Below the pieces are notes generated by a model. It was not told the DNA's origin, ran no database searches, and saw only the letters and a list, made by a program, of their open reading frames with translations. From NCBI RefSeq assembly GCF_036699995.1, contig NZ_CP144906.1, forward strand, positions 3,053,001 to 3,117,000: DNA of 64,000 nt, read 5' to 3'. Origin of the DNA: Clostridium beijerinckii (GTDB taxonomy: Bacteria; Bacillota; Clostridia; Clostridiales; Clostridiaceae). Position numbers and translations under genes: made by a program. Shown one piece after another: positions 45,656 through 55,710 of the stretch (position 1 is its first letter; the number at the start of each line of letters is the position of its first letter).

Positions 45656-47101
45656 TTATATATCAACTTTACTTACGGTACGAAGCCTGCCTTTGATAGG
45701 TGTTTTTTGTAACTGCTGGAACACCCACTCTCCTTTATTATTTAATATTTCTACAAAGGTAGATATATCAACTATATTGATGATTCCTATATCGTCTTTT
45801 GTCATGCCTTCAATATTACAAAGCGTGCCTACAATATCAACTGCCCTCATCTTTGTTTTCTTACCTGCATTAATATGTAATTTCATAATCTCTTTACTTA
45901 ACTTCGCACCCTTTGTTTCTTTAATTTCAGATCTTGTATTCATTTTCAAATCAAATTCTTCTTTGAGATTATTTACAGTTTCCACTTTAGGTCTTTCCTT
46001 CAAAAGAATTTCTTTACCGATATACTCATGTATATCATTTAAAAACTTACTTTCATTTTGTGTTACAAAAGTAATCGCTTTACCCATCTTGCCTGCACGT
46101 CCAGTTCTTCCTATCCTATGAACATAACTTTCCTTATCTTCTGGTATATCATAATTAATTACATGGGTGATATTATCTATATCTATCCCTCTAGCTGCAA
46201 CATCTGTGGCTATTAGATATCTAAAATAACCTTGCTTAAAATTATTCATTACTCTTAATCTATCACTTTGTTCCATTCCGCCATGTATTTTTCTACAATT
46301 ATACTGGAGCTTTGCTAGCTCCTTATAAACTTCATCTACCTTTTGTTTTGTATTGCAGAATATCATACAGCTATCTGGATTTTCCAATATAGTTATATCT
46401 CTTAAGAGTTCTATTTTATTTGATTCATTTACATTATATCTTTCTTGACATATATTATCTGCGGATTTATTTTGCTCCTCTATTTCAACATGTATAGGAT
46501 CTTTCATATATTTATTGCATAAAGTCTCTATGTCTTTTGGCATTGTGGCTGACAATAACATGGTCACACGTTCTTTTGATAAGTTTTTTATTATTGTTTC
46601 TATTTGCTCTACAAATCCCATATTAAGCATTTCATCAGCTTCATCTATTATAAGATACTTTATTTTTGATGTATCAAATGTCCCTTTTTCTATATGATCT
46701 ATAATACGACCAGGTGTCCCAACTACTATATGTGTCTTTTGCTTAAGTTCCTTTTCTTGATCATAGAAAGGTGAATTCCCATAAATTGCAGCTGCTTTAA
46801 TTCTTTTAAATCTACCTATATTAAAAAAATCCTCTTTGACTTGGATAGCAAGTTCTCTTGTTGGTGTAATCACTAATGCTTGAGGTTTATTTTCTTCCCA
46901 ATCCACTAATTGACAAATAGGAATAGCATATGATGCAGTCTTACCACTTCCAGTTTTAGACTTTACTACTATATCCTTTTCTTCTAACGCAATCGGTATA
47001 ACCTGTTCTTGAACTTTTGTTAACTCATTGAAATTCAACATACTAATTGCTTTTAATAGCTCATTGCATAACTTATAATCATTAAAATTTGCTTTTATCA
47101 T
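45656..47101 (-). CDS. DEAD-box RNA helicase, DbpA-like
   Basis: Protein of 481 residues. Helicase motifs in order: TPIPIAL-type Q motif (LTKVQEQVIPIAL), SKTGSGKTASYAIP (motif I), TPTRELAIQ (Ia), DEADEMLNMGF (II), LSATMP (III), ATDVAARGIDI (V) and HRIGRTGRAGKMG (VI). The C-terminal 75 residues (AVDIVGTLCNIEGMTKDDIG and onward) form the DbpA RNA-binding domain, which in DbpA/YxiN binds 23S rRNA hairpin 92. A role in 50S ribosome assembly is therefore likely. Single gene. Confidence 0.94.
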   Translation of the reverse strand: MIKANFNDYKLCNELLKAISMLNFNELTKVQEQVIPIALEEKDIVVKSKTGSGKTASYAIPICQLVDWEENKPQALVITPTRELAIQVKEDFFNIGRFKRIKAAAIYGNSPFYDQEKELKQKTHIVVGTPGRIIDHIEKGTFDTSKIKYLIIDEADEMLNMGFVEQIETIIKNLSKERVTMLLSATMPKDIETLCNKYMKDPIHVEIEEQNKSADNICQERYNVNESNKIELLRDITILENPDSCMIFCNTKQKVDEVYKELAKLQYNCRKIHGGMEQSDRLRVMNNFKQGYFRYLIATDVAARGIDIDNITHVINYDIPEDKESYVHRIGRTGRAGKMGKAITFVTQNESKFLNDIHEYIGKEILLKERPKVETVNNLKEEFDLKMNTRSEIKETKGAKLSKEIMKLHINAGKKTKMRAVDIVGTLCNIEGMTKDDIGIINIVDISTFVEILNNKGEWVFQQLQKTPIKGRLRTVSKVDI

Positions 47102-47347
47102 TTGATCATCTCTTTTCTATATTTCTTACTATTATTGTTACAAATATGCCTTTTTATCCGATATTTTCTCTTTATCATTATAATCTATATAACAATATGC
47201 ATACTAACCTTTTTATTACATAATATCCACGTATTTCTACTATTCATTTAATGATAACACGCGTGGTTAAACACCCCAAAGACCAACGATTGACAGTGGC
47301 AAGCACCAGCTATAAGCTTTAAAAATAAGTTGTAAATTTTAATATGT

Positions 47348-47377
47348 AAAAAGCCATCCTTTTGCGGATAGCTTTTT
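47348..47377. terminator. Bidirectional hairpin between helicase and protease genes
   Basis: AAAAAGCCATCC and GGATAGCTTTTT with a short loop. The rest of 47102-47443 shows no gene. Confidence 0.75.
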
Positions 47378-47443
47378 GCGAATTCTAGTGTCAAAATTAA
47401 GACTTTCAAATTATGAAATATTTCTTTATCAGATTCTTACACC

Positions 47444-47824
47444 TTAACAGCTATATAATTTCAATTCTTTTAAGTTGATAGTTATACCTAATTTTAACAA
47501 TACATCAAGCCCAAGTAAACCATTTATATATCCTTCTTCATCAATTAATCCAAAATCTATATTTACATCTTCTAGACAATTTCTTCCTATATTAACTGAA
47601 TTAATATTTTTCCTATAAGAATAATGCTCGCCACCAACACCATACATTGTGATAAATTCATCGTCTGCTTCCGCTTTAATTCCTAATTTATATACACTAT
47701 CTGGATTAATAATAGTATGTGCAGCACCTGTATCTACAACTACATTATTAATTATTACATTATTGCCCTTATATCCAATATTCATATCAACAAATAACAA
47801 ACCATTTTTATATTCTAACTTCAT
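47444..47824 (-). CDS. Retropepsin-like aspartic protease family protein
   Basis: Protein of 126 residues, about one retropepsin monomer. VVDTGAAHTIINPDSVYKLG is the catalytic D-T-G-A loop and GLLGLDVLLKLGITIN matches the second (GLLG-x-D) family block. A functional enzyme would be a homodimer. It overlaps the upstream small gene by 4 bp, so the two are translationally coupled. Substrate unknown. Confidence 0.85.
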   Translation of the reverse strand: MKLEYKNGLLFVDMNIGYKGNNVIINNVVVDTGAAHTIINPDSVYKLGIKAEADDEFITMYGVGGEHYSYRKNINSVNIGRNCLEDVNIDFGLIDEEGYINGLLGLDVLLKLGITINLKELKLYSC

Positions 47825-48066
47825 CTAATTGCTCCTCTTAGTACTGGCATTTGAACTATATTCATTGATAATTCTTCTTTTGATGTATGAAATACAAAAT
47901 TATCGCCTTTACATCTAATTAATATATTGCTTGCTTCTTCATCATCCAAAACTCTCACTACAGCTACATCATCTATACACTTTTTGTTCTCTTCAATATG
48001 AGCCTCTAAGCTTTTCAAAAGCACAAATTTATTAGGGTATATAGTTCTTACTTCTTCCCACTTCAT
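47821..48066 (-). CDS. Small protein coupled to the retropepsin-like protease
   Basis: About 81 residues starting MKWEEVRTIYPNKFVLLKSL; the ATG at 48066 has AGGATGTGA upstream, and an in-frame ATG at 48084 is less favoured. Blocks such as DDVAVVRVLDDEEASNILIR and VFHTSKEEL suggest a small beta-rich domain. The same small-protein/aspartic-protease pairing occurs in other Firmicutes, which suggests a partner or substrate, but no function is known. Confidence 0.75.
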   Translation of the reverse strand: MKWEEVRTIYPNKFVLLKSLEAHIEENKKCIDDVAVVRVLDDEEASNILIRCKGDNFVFHTSKEELSMNIVQMPVLRGAIR

Positions 48067-48570
48067 ATTCTCACATCCTAACATTTATAATAAGTTTATA
48101 AATGAGTCATTTTTTCTATCCATATTTCTACCTCCATTATATCATAAATTTAGGTTTGATCACTCATATGTCTATATTATAATTATTTCCAGTATCGAAC
48201 AAAATATACGCACATATGTTCTTGTTAGATGATAAAATTAGAAGTATCCCTTAATACAATCCTTGATCTACCAGATTTTAATTATTTTTATTATAGATAC
48301 CCAAATTATAAATTTGACACATTCATTATTCTAATTCATGTAATACTAATGGAAACATTAAATGTATAAGTGAATTTCCTGGTTCGGATATCTATATCTT
48401 TCCTCATTTCTCAATTTCTTTATTTTTCTAAAAAACTATAAGAAATCCTCTTTTAATATCCTTGAAATAATTTTGCAATGCAACGTCCATTAAATATTTC
48501 AAAATTTATTTTTCGTATCATGCATATTCAAAGCAAAACTACACATGCTAATATCATAAGGAACATAACA
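48067..48570. other. Non-coding stretch without recognisable features
   Basis: About 500 bp upstream of the protease pair and before the periodic region. AT-rich; no frame, repeat or strong promoter is evident. Confidence 0.4.
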
Positions 48571-48941
48571 GTCGAGCAAAGATTTCTATATGCTCTTGAT
48601 ATGAGGGTGTATATAAGTCGAACAAAGATTTTATAATGGTTATAACATATAGTTGTTATGATAGTCGGCGATAAGATTTTATCTGGTGGGGAAAAGTTTT
48701 ATTATAGTTGATTTATATCTATTATAATAGTACTCCAACTTATTATATAAGGTCGAGTTAACATTATTCAATGTGTTGAATTGATTTAATACAGCCGTGA
48801 GGTTATATTAAGTTGAATAAATATGTTGTGTGGTGGAGCGAAACATGGTAATTGGTTGTGATTTGTTGTATTATAGTCGAAAGATTATAATATGATGATA
48901 AGCTATCTATTATTGTGCTAGTGAAGATTGTTATGCTCTTT
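48571..48941 (+). repeat. Degenerate ~45-bp periodic motif (GTCGA...AAGATTTTAT), possible ncRNA
   Basis: GTCGA or GTTGA, usually after TATA, occurs at 48571, 48617, 48664, 48707, 48752, 48812 and 48876, with spacings of 46, 47, 43, 45, 60 and 64 bp. The first three units also share a following AAAGATTT/AAGATTTTAT. The plus strand is G/T-rich, unlike its neighbours, has no useful ORF, and ends in an intrinsic terminator at 48942-48986. This suggests a transcribed non-coding RNA or decayed tandem repeat. Confidence 0.5.
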
Positions 48942-48986
48942 AAAAAACCGTATTTAGTATATATCTATGCTAGATGCGGTTTTTTT
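48942..48986 (+). terminator. Intrinsic terminator with no ORF upstream
   Basis: AAAAAACCGTATTTAGTAT pairs with the ATGCTAGATGCGG arm before TTTTTTT. It lies after the periodic region and faces away from any plus-strand gene, supporting a non-coding transcript. Confidence 0.75.
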
Positions 48987-49117
48987 AATCTTGATTGTAC
49001 CAATTAAGGCACTATTAAGAAAATACCAAATTAATTCATTAGCATATTAGGATCTGTTATTTTCTTTTATGTACTAAAATATATTTTTAAATTTTTAGTA
49101 ATTCATGATTTCAAAAG

Positions 49118-50689
49118 TTAAAAATAAACATCTGAAAATTCTATTCTTATACGTTCATCCTTATTTTTAATATTTCTATCATAAATCATATTTTCCTTAT
49201 CTACTGAAATAGCTGGAAGAGTCACAGTAAACTTGCTCCCTTTCCCATATTCACTTTCTACATTTATACTGCCACCATGTAATAAAACAATAGATTTCAC
49301 TAGACTCAATCCAATACCCGTACCTTCAGCATTTCTAGACAAAGATTTATCCGCTTGTTCAAATCTATCAAATATAATATCCATTTTTTTCTCTTCGATA
49401 CCAATTCCATTATCCTCTACTGATATTTCAACCCATTCATTCATATCCTTAACTTTTACAAATATTTCACCATTATCATTTGAAAATTTTGTAGCATTTG
49501 AAATAAGGTTTAGCATTATTCTCTCTATCTTTTCTGGATCACATGCAATAATCTTTTCTTCCGTATCCGTATCAAAAATAATATTTAAGCCTTTAATTTT
49601 AATAAAACTGGTTACTGACATGACTATTTCTTCTACGACATTAACTATATTCACATTCAATAGGTTAAGTTCAAAAAATCCTGCTTCAATTTTTGACGTG
49701 TCCACTATATTGTTAATAAGCTTTGATAATCTATAGGTATTTAGCTTTATTGATTTAAAATATTTAATAAGTATGTCCTTCTTATTTATTATTGAATCAT
49801 CCATATAATACATTTCTAATAACTGAGCTGTTGCCGAAATTACATTTAATGGAGTTTTAAGTTCGTGAGATATATTAACCAATAACTCTTCCTGTGATTT
49901 TAATGTTTTTTCCATGATTTTATTCGTCTTTATTTCAGCAGTAACATCCTTTTCTAATAATTTATTTTGTTCTTCTAGCATTTTTTCTAATTTTTTTCTT
50001 TCTGTGATATCCCTGCTGAATCCTGATACAGATACTAAATCCCCATTTTCATTATATGTAGGAACTAAATAATCCTCTATCCAGACATAATGTCCATCTT
50101 TATGCTTAAATCTTAGACAAAAATCTTTGGAAAAATCAGTGTTTTTATCCACTCTAGATTGCATAATATTGGTATCCTCAGGATGAACAATTTCGAATAC
50201 AAAATGAGGGTCAGTATAGTACATTTCTAGTTCATACCCTAAAGTCTCTTGCATCGAAGGGTTAACATATATAAACCTAAATTCCGGTAAAATTTCAAAT
50301 ACAAAAAAAACGTCCTTTGTTTTTTCACATGTTTTAATTAGTTGATTGTACCTCTCTTGAATGTGAATATATTTGCTTATATCAATAAGAGACAAATATG
50401 TCCCAACTATTTTAGAATCATCATTAAAAATAGGTTTAGAGACAACCTCAAAAAGTAACTGGTTGTCATCTTTTTTTAAAACTAAGGCCTCGAAACTTTC
50501 ACGTGATAATAACTCATCAAATCTATAACCTAAAAATTTATCAATACTAGTATTTAGAATTTCATTTTGCATAAATCCTAAAACCCTATAACAGTTTTTA
50601 GAAATAAATTTAATAACTCCCTCAGTATCTACTTTAATAAGTAACTCTCTACTTATTTCAAAATTATCTGAATACACATTTAAGTTCAT
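49118..50689 (-). CDS. PAS-domain sensor histidine kinase
   Basis: Protein of about 523 residues with no clear membrane segment. Two PAS modules precede the kinase (about 10-125, IKFISKNCYRVLGFM; about 130-250, FIYVNPSMQETLGYE and the PAC end GFSRDITERKKLE). The His-containing helix is LLVNISHELKTPLNVI, the N box is MLNLISNATKFS, G1 is VEDNGIGI and G2 is GTGIGLSLVKS. The ATG at 50689 follows AGGAG; upstream in-frame starts are less likely. No response regulator is adjacent, so this is an orphan kinase; in clostridia such kinases can act on Spo0A, but that is only a possibility here. Confidence 0.93.
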   Translation of the reverse strand: MNLNVYSDNFEISRELLIKVDTEGVIKFISKNCYRVLGFMQNEILNTSIDKFLGYRFDELLSRESFEALVLKKDDNQLLFEVVSKPIFNDDSKIVGTYLSLIDISKYIHIQERYNQLIKTCEKTKDVFFVFEILPEFRFIYVNPSMQETLGYELEMYYTDPHFVFEIVHPEDTNIMQSRVDKNTDFSKDFCLRFKHKDGHYVWIEDYLVPTYNENGDLVSVSGFSRDITERKKLEKMLEEQNKLLEKDVTAEIKTNKIMEKTLKSQEELLVNISHELKTPLNVISATAQLLEMYYMDDSIINKKDILIKYFKSIKLNTYRLSKLINNIVDTSKIEAGFFELNLLNVNIVNVVEEIVMSVTSFIKIKGLNIIFDTDTEEKIIACDPEKIERIMLNLISNATKFSNDNGEIFVKVKDMNEWVEISVEDNGIGIEEKKMDIIFDRFEQADKSLSRNAEGTGIGLSLVKSIVLLHGGSINVESEYGKGSKFTVTLPAISVDKENMIYDRNIKNKDERIRIEFSDVYF

Positions 50690-50966
50690 TTTTCTATTCT
50701 CCTGACAATATATGTATACTAAATTCAAAAGCAATTATTAAACATTGAAGAGTCTCAATTTGGATTTCCTTCATACATTTACATAATTTCTCACTAAAAA
50801 TAATTATAACATATAATCACAAAGACATCTTAATTTTTTGTTTTTACTTTGATTACAGACAAAATTTTTACACAAATACATTTAGCAGTTATAAGTATAT
50901 AATTTATGGACCTCAGAGGTTGTAGGCGAGAGTTTACGAACGACTTGCTAATAACTTAATCTCCAA

Positions 50967-50993
50967 ATAAAAAAAGAGCCTTGTTACAGGCTC
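50967..50993 (-). terminator. Intrinsic terminator of the chemoreceptor gene
   Basis: Minus strand GAGCCT-GTAACA-AGGCTC followed by eight or more U, about 50 bp after the stop at 51045. Confidence 0.85.
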
Positions 50994-51044
50994 AATATTA
51001 ATATTTATTGTATTACTTATTTAAGTTTTCTTCATATATATAAC

Positions 51045-52766
51045 CTAAACTTTAAACTTAGACATTTCAACTTTTAACTTTTCTGCACTTTCTTTTGTTT
51101 GTGTAACCTGTTCTAATACTTCATTGGATTTATGATTAATTTCTGCAACTTTATTTGCTATATCTACCGTTCCACTTGCCCCTTCGCTTGTTGCTTCTGC
51201 TACTCCATCTATTGTTTTTAAAATATCATTAATTGATGCTAAAAGTTCTTCTGATGTTGAACTAAAGTCCATAACAAGGTCATCTACAAATTTTGCATCT
51301 TCGCTATACTTCCCTGCTACTTCAAGCATATTACTATAGTCTCTCTTTACATCTTTAGACACAAACTCTAAAAGATTATTTGAATTATATGAAAGATCGT
51401 TAACAGCTTCTCTAACCTTATTTGTTACTTTCTGTATTTCTGATACAGTATCTTTTGACTGTTCTGCAAGTTTTCTTACCTCTTCTGCAACTACAGAAAA
51501 TCCACGCCCTGCTTCTCCAGCTCTTGCTGCTTCTATGGCTGCATTTAATGCCAATAGGTTTGTTTGTTCTGTTATCTGCATAATTGAATCAGATAGTACA
51601 TTAATTTCTTCAACTACTTTTGACTTTTCTAAAGCTTTCTCAAGTCCATCTTTTGTATTTACAAATGTGTTATGAGCCATCTTTTGAGAATTTTCAATAT
51701 TTCCTTTAGTTTGTTGTGCTCTTTTATTTATTTCTCCTGCTTGAATCGCTCCCTCTTGTGATTTTTCAGCTATTGATTGTACTGCCTTACCTATTTCTTG
51801 AGAAGTTGCTGAAGTTTCTTCTGCTGAAGCTGAGGTTTCCTCAATAGTTGCTGAAAGTTCCTGCGTAGTTGCTGAAACATCCTCTATATTTCCATTAAGA
51901 ATTTTTACTTCATTATTTACTGTGTTAACAACCTCTTCAATTTTATCTGATTCTTCTACAATATTTTTAATTAATGATTTCAGGCTTCCATTTATATTAT
52001 CTAACGCTTTTGCCATTGTTCCTATTTCATCTTTTCTCTTTTTCAATTCTACAGGTACTTCACTCGTAAAATCTCCACTTGATAGTATGTCCAAATAATT
52101 AACTGAAATATCTAAAGGTTTAACTATATTTTTTGTGATAATCTTAGACATCAAATATCCCACTATAATAGAAACAGCTATAGATATAACAAAAAATATT
52201 GTTATCTTTTTATAATTCTTATTGTTTAAATCATTAATCTCATCTGCTGCTTTTATATTATGTAGCGCCAAATCTTTTAAATTTACTTGAAAATTATTCG
52301 CCACATTTTTAATATCTTCATTCTTTTCTAATGCTTCCTTTTGCTTTCCCGCTAAAGCAAGTTTTAATACCTCATCTCTTCCTTCCCTATATTTTGACAA
52401 ATCGTTTTCTATCGTTGTAATCATATCTTCTTCATACGTATCTAACTCCACTTTTTTATATTTTTGAAAGTTATCATCAAACATCTGCTTTCTTTTCTCA
52501 ATGTCCTTCATTTTTTCATTTTGCTTGTCTTTATCATCTGGATATAATATTATGTAATACATATCCGCTTCAATTGCCCTTGCTTGATTTCTATTATCAT
52601 TCAACCAGTTAATTGCATTTAATTTATTATTATACATTGATTCCATATTATCATTGCTTATTTTTAGTTGAATGTAACCGAAAATACCAACAAATACTGT
52701 AAAAATCAATAGTATTGAACTTAATAAGTGTAATTTACTTTTTATTTTGATATTACTTAATTTCAA
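51045..52766 (-). CDS. Membrane methyl-accepting chemotaxis protein
   Basis: Protein of about 573 residues: TM1 ([20 protein letters not shown]), an extracellular four-helix-bundle sensor (about 35-185), TM2 ([19 protein letters not shown]), a HAMP domain (about 210-265) and the cytoplasmic signalling domain with tip [36 protein letters not shown]. The start is probably the TTG at 52766, preceded by GGAGGTGATC; the open frame to 52871 has no better site. The ligand is unknown. Terminator at 50967. Confidence 0.93.
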   Translation of the reverse strand: MKLSNIKIKSKLHLLSSILLIFTVFVGIFGYIQLKISNDNMESMYNNKLNAINWLNDNRNQARAIEADMYYIILYPDDKDKQNEKMKDIEKRKQMFDDNFQKYKKVELDTYEEDMITTIENDLSKYREGRDEVLKLALAGKQKEALEKNEDIKNVANNFQVNLKDLALHNIKAADEINDLNNKNYKKITIFFVISIAVSIIVGYLMSKIITKNIVKPLDISVNYLDILSSGDFTSEVPVELKKRKDEIGTMAKALDNINGSLKSLIKNIVEESDKIEEVVNTVNNEVKILNGNIEDVSATTQELSATIEETSASAEETSATSQEIGKAVQSIAEKSQEGAIQAGEINKRAQQTKGNIENSQKMAHNTFVNTKDGLEKALEKSKVVEEINVLSDSIMQITEQTNLLALNAAIEAARAGEAGRGFSVVAEEVRKLAEQSKDTVSEIQKVTNKVREAVNDLSYNSNNLLEFVSKDVKRDYSNMLEVAGKYSEDAKFVDDLVMDFSSTSEELLASINDILKTIDGVAEATSEGASGTVDIANKVAEINHKSNEVLEQVTQTKESAEKLKVEMSKFKV

Positions 52767-53081
52767 AATAAGATCACCTCCAAATTTATTTTCGCTATTT
52801 TTTATACCATTACTCTCTGAAAAAATATTGTTGTACCGTTTTATTGCCAAATTCGACAAATAAACTCGCACTTTAAACCTATTTTCCCATAATATTCTTT
52901 TGTTTATAATTATAACACATTTTTTCTAATTTTATATTAGAATTTAATATAAAACAAAAAAAGCTTAAAGTTGATTATTTTTTACTTTAAACTTTTTATT
53001 TATTATATTATTTTAATGTTTAAAATCCATTCTTTTAACAAAGACTATAAAATATAATTATTGCAAAAGGAGGAATTTTTC

Positions 53082-53291
53082 ATGGCTAAAGTTACTGGCG
53101 TAGTTAAATGGTTTGATACAGAAATAGGCTATGGATTTATATCTTGTGACAAAGGAGATGATGTTTTTGTACATCATTCCCAAATTAAAGATAAAGGGCC
53201 TGATAAAGATCTGCATGAAGATGAAAGTGTTACCTTCGACATTGAAAGTGGCGAAAAGGGACCTATGGCTACAAATGTTCAAAGATTATAA
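53082..53291 (+). CDS. Cold-shock protein (CspA family)
   Basis: Protein of 69 residues, the normal length, with the single cold-shock domain. RNP1 is GYGFISC and RNP2 is DVFVHHSQI, and the start MAKVTGVVKWFD is canonical. It binds single-stranded RNA/DNA as a chaperone. AAAGGAGGA precedes the ATG. Confidence 0.96.
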   Translation: MAKVTGVVKWFDTEIGYGFISCDKGDDVFVHHSQIKDKGPDKDLHEDESVTFDIESGEKGPMATNVQRL

Positions 53292-53378
53292 TATAAGATT
53301 CTGGATATGTGGATTAAATGAATTCTATTATCTGCATTGTAAACTCATATTTCCTAGAGAGGTGCTTCTAAAGTAAAA

Positions 53379-53414
53379 ATGGCTAAAGTTACTAATATAA
53401 GATATCTAATTTAA
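53379..53414 (+). pseudogene. Vestige of a second cold-shock gene
   Basis: ATGGCTAAAGTTACT repeats the first 15 bases of the csp gene exactly, preceded by GAGAGG, then runs to a stop after 11 codons. It sits 88 bp after csp and just before the terminator, so it looks like the start of a deleted tandem copy. Confidence 0.5.
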
Positions 53415-53459
53415 TTGCCAAAAAAGAACCCTTGTTTTGAGGGTTCTTTTTTGGCAATT
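53413..53459. terminator. Long perfect bidirectional terminator between csp and ldh
   Basis: AATTGCCAAAAAAGAACCCT, a 7-nt loop and its complement. It has U-tracts on both strands and touches the ldh stop codon. Confidence 0.9.
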
Positions 53460-54411
53460 AAATAGTATTGGCTTTCTCTATATATTCTTTTAAAATTCCA
53501 CATGTATGATTAAATTGTGATTTTTCTTTTTTAGTTAAGCTTATTTCAATAACTTCTTCTACTCCATTTTTACCTAATATAACAGGTACACTTGCAAAAA
53601 CATTTTCTTCACCATACTGTCCTTCTAATAATGTAGATGCAGGAAGTATTCTCTTTTCATCATGAAGTATTGCTTTAACTATTTCACTTAAACCAACGCC
53701 TATTCCAAACTCTGTACATCCTTTTCCAGCTATTATCTCATATGCTGCATTTGCTGTTCTACTAGCTAACTCATCTAGATTAAGCCTTCCATAAGTTTCT
53801 GTTTTTTCCTTCATCAAATCAAATAATGGTTTTCCACCAAAATACACATGTGACCATGGTACCATTTGTGAATCCCCATGTTCTCCCATGCAATATGCTT
53901 GTATAGATTTCTGATCTATGCCTGTTTCATCTGATAATATTCTTCTAAGCCTTGATGAATCTAACGTTGTTCCAGTTCCAAAGACTTTGTTTTTCGGAAA
54001 ACCTGTTTTTTTCCATATATAATGAGCTATTACGTCTACTGGATTTGATATAACTATAAATATACCATCAAATCCTGATTCTAGTATTGGATTTATTATA
54101 GTATTTACTTCTTTTATTGTATCTTCTAAATAATCTAAACGTGATTTATTATCTTCTGGTGGAATTCCAAGACTTACTACTACAATATCTGCATCTTCGC
54201 AATCTTTAAAAGTACCTTTTTTGCTTTTTACATAATGAGGTAAATATGAAACTGTATCACTTAAATCAACTGCTTCTGCATTTGCTTTCTTTTCTATTTT
54301 ATCAATCATTACAATTTCATCACATATACCCTGTATTGCTAGAGAAAATGCACAATGTGAGCCTACATTTCCACTTCCAACTATTACTATTTTCCTAGTT
54401 TTTATGCTCAT
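53458..54411 (-). CDS. ldh: L-lactate dehydrogenase
   Basis: Protein of 317 residues reducing pyruvate to L-lactate with NADH. The Rossmann loop is VGSGNVGSHCAFSLA, DIVVVSLGIPP follows, VISNPVDVIAHYIWK holds the substrate-side Asn, and the catalytic His is in GEHGDSQ (near 178), preceded by GTTLDSSRLRR with the substrate Arg. GEHGDSQMVPWSH matches LDH more than malate dehydrogenase. Complete, single gene. Confidence 0.94.
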   Translation of the reverse strand: MSIKTRKIVIVGSGNVGSHCAFSLAIQGICDEIVMIDKIEKKANAEAVDLSDTVSYLPHYVKSKKGTFKDCEDADIVVVSLGIPPEDNKSRLDYLEDTIKEVNTIINPILESGFDGIFIVISNPVDVIAHYIWKKTGFPKNKVFGTGTTLDSSRLRRILSDETGIDQKSIQAYCMGEHGDSQMVPWSHVYFGGKPLFDLMKEKTETYGRLNLDELASRTANAAYEIIAGKGCTEFGIGVGLSEIVKAILHDEKRILPASTLLEGQYGEENVFASVPVILGKNGVEEVIEISLTKKEKSQFNHTCGILKEYIEKANTI

Positions 54412-54505
54412 TTTTAATCACCATCTACTTCCGTTAATAATTAAGGATATGAAATAAAATAACGAGTCCAATTTTTTTGATTGTGCCTTAGTAAATTAAT
54501 CCCTA

Positions 54506-55525
54506 CTATTCAACAATACCACCTGTTGCTTTTTCAGCATTAGCTTCAATATCTGAAGGAATCTTTATATTTAATTTTTTTGCAACATCTGTATTTATAA
54601 CTACTTTTATTTCACTTAATTTTGTTATTTCAATTTCTGAAGGCTTCTTTCCCTCAAATATTTCTGCAGCTTCAAAGCCTGCTTCTTTTCCTAATTTATA
54701 GTAATCTATACCTAAAGTAGCGAGAGCACCTTTACTAATTGCAGCGTCTTCAGCACCAATTACAGGAATGTTTTTTTCTAAACAAAGCTTACCTACTAAT
54801 GTATAGCTTGAAGCTACTGTATTATCTGTTGGTGTGTATAGTGCATCAATTTCACCAAGAGCACTTGCTAAATTTTGATTTATTTCATTTGTATTAGTGA
54901 CTGCTATTTCCTTTACTGTAATTCCATGTTTTTCTGCTTCAGCCTTAAATTCATTAACTTGAATTACAGCATTAGTTTCTGACGAATTATAAATTACCCC
55001 TACAGTTTTAGCATTTGGAATTAACTTTACTAATAATTCCATTTGTTTATCTACTGGAGTCTTATTTGATGTACCTGTAACATTAGTACCTGAACTCTTC
55101 CAATCCTTTGCAACTCCTGCTTTTACTGGATCTACTACTGCAGAACATACTATTGGGATATCTTTAGTGGCATTGTATGCCGCTTGAACTGCTGGTGTTG
55201 CAATTGCAAAAATCAAATCCTTCTTACTATCTACAAATTGTTTAGAAATGGTCTGTGTATTTGATTGATCACCTTGAGCATTTTGCTGCTCAATCTTTAT
55301 GTTTTTTCCTTCTTCATATCCGTTTTCTTTTAGTGCATCAATAAAACCTTTATTAGTTAAATCCAATGCGTCATGTTGTACTAATTGTATAATTCCAATA
55401 TTTTTTATTTCTGATGAAGAAGTTTTCTCTTTGCTAGATCCTGTTGCATCTTGTCCACATCCAGAAAGCACTCCACCTACTAAAACTGTACATAATAACA
55501 TTGCTAATTTTCTTTTTCCTACCAT
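54506..55525 (-). CDS. ABC substrate-binding lipoprotein, TrpX/ABC_sub_bind family
   Basis: Protein of 339 residues with a signal peptide ending LSGCG (Cys lipid anchor at about 22) and the ABC_sub_bind fold: NIGIIQLVQHDALDLTNKGF, FAIATPAVQAAYNATKDIPI and ALYTPTDNTVASSY. Homologues in Firmicutes bind tryptophan or other small organics and usually sit with a permease and an ATPase gene. Neither is adjacent here; ldh follows downstream, so it is an orphan component. A promoter with 17-bp spacing is at 55656-55684. GGAGG precedes the ATG. Confidence 0.88.
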   Translation of the reverse strand: MVGKRKLAMLLCTVLVGGVLSGCGQDATGSSKEKTSSSEIKNIGIIQLVQHDALDLTNKGFIDALKENGYEEGKNIKIEQQNAQGDQSNTQTISKQFVDSKKDLIFAIATPAVQAAYNATKDIPIVCSAVVDPVKAGVAKDWKSSGTNVTGTSNKTPVDKQMELLVKLIPNAKTVGVIYNSSETNAVIQVNEFKAEAEKHGITVKEIAVTNTNEINQNLASALGEIDALYTPTDNTVASSYTLVGKLCLEKNIPVIGAEDAAISKGALATLGIDYYKLGKEAGFEAAEIFEGKKPSEIEITKLSEIKVVINTDVAKKLNIKIPSDIEANAEKATGGIVE

Positions 55526-55655
55526 ATTACTGTCCTCCTAATTTTTCACTTTCATAATTAACACATTCCTACTGTACTGCTAATTTTACTATCATTATGA
55601 TAATTTAATTTATATTTTCATAATGATTTGATAATATTCTGCCAATCTTTTTGTT

Positions 55656-55684
55656 ATAATATCATAATTTATAATAGTTGTAAA
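55656..55684 (-). promoter_or_regulatory. Promoter of the TrpX-like gene
   Basis: Minus-strand TTTACA (55684-55679), 17-bp spacer, TATTAT (55661-55656), leaving a leader of about 120 nt. No T-box or known riboswitch core was seen in that leader. Confidence 0.6.
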
Positions 55685-55710
55685 GTTAAGGAGACTTTTG
55701 GTAAATTTAT

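Noticed and set aside
48571..48941. CRISPR array
   Set aside because: The repeated elements share only about 5-15 bases, spacings drift from 43 to 64 bp, and no cas genes are present in the window.
55526..55655. tryptophan T-box or riboswitch before the TrpX-like gene
   Set aside because: No T-box core sequence, specifier stem or terminator is visible in the roughly 120-nt leader.
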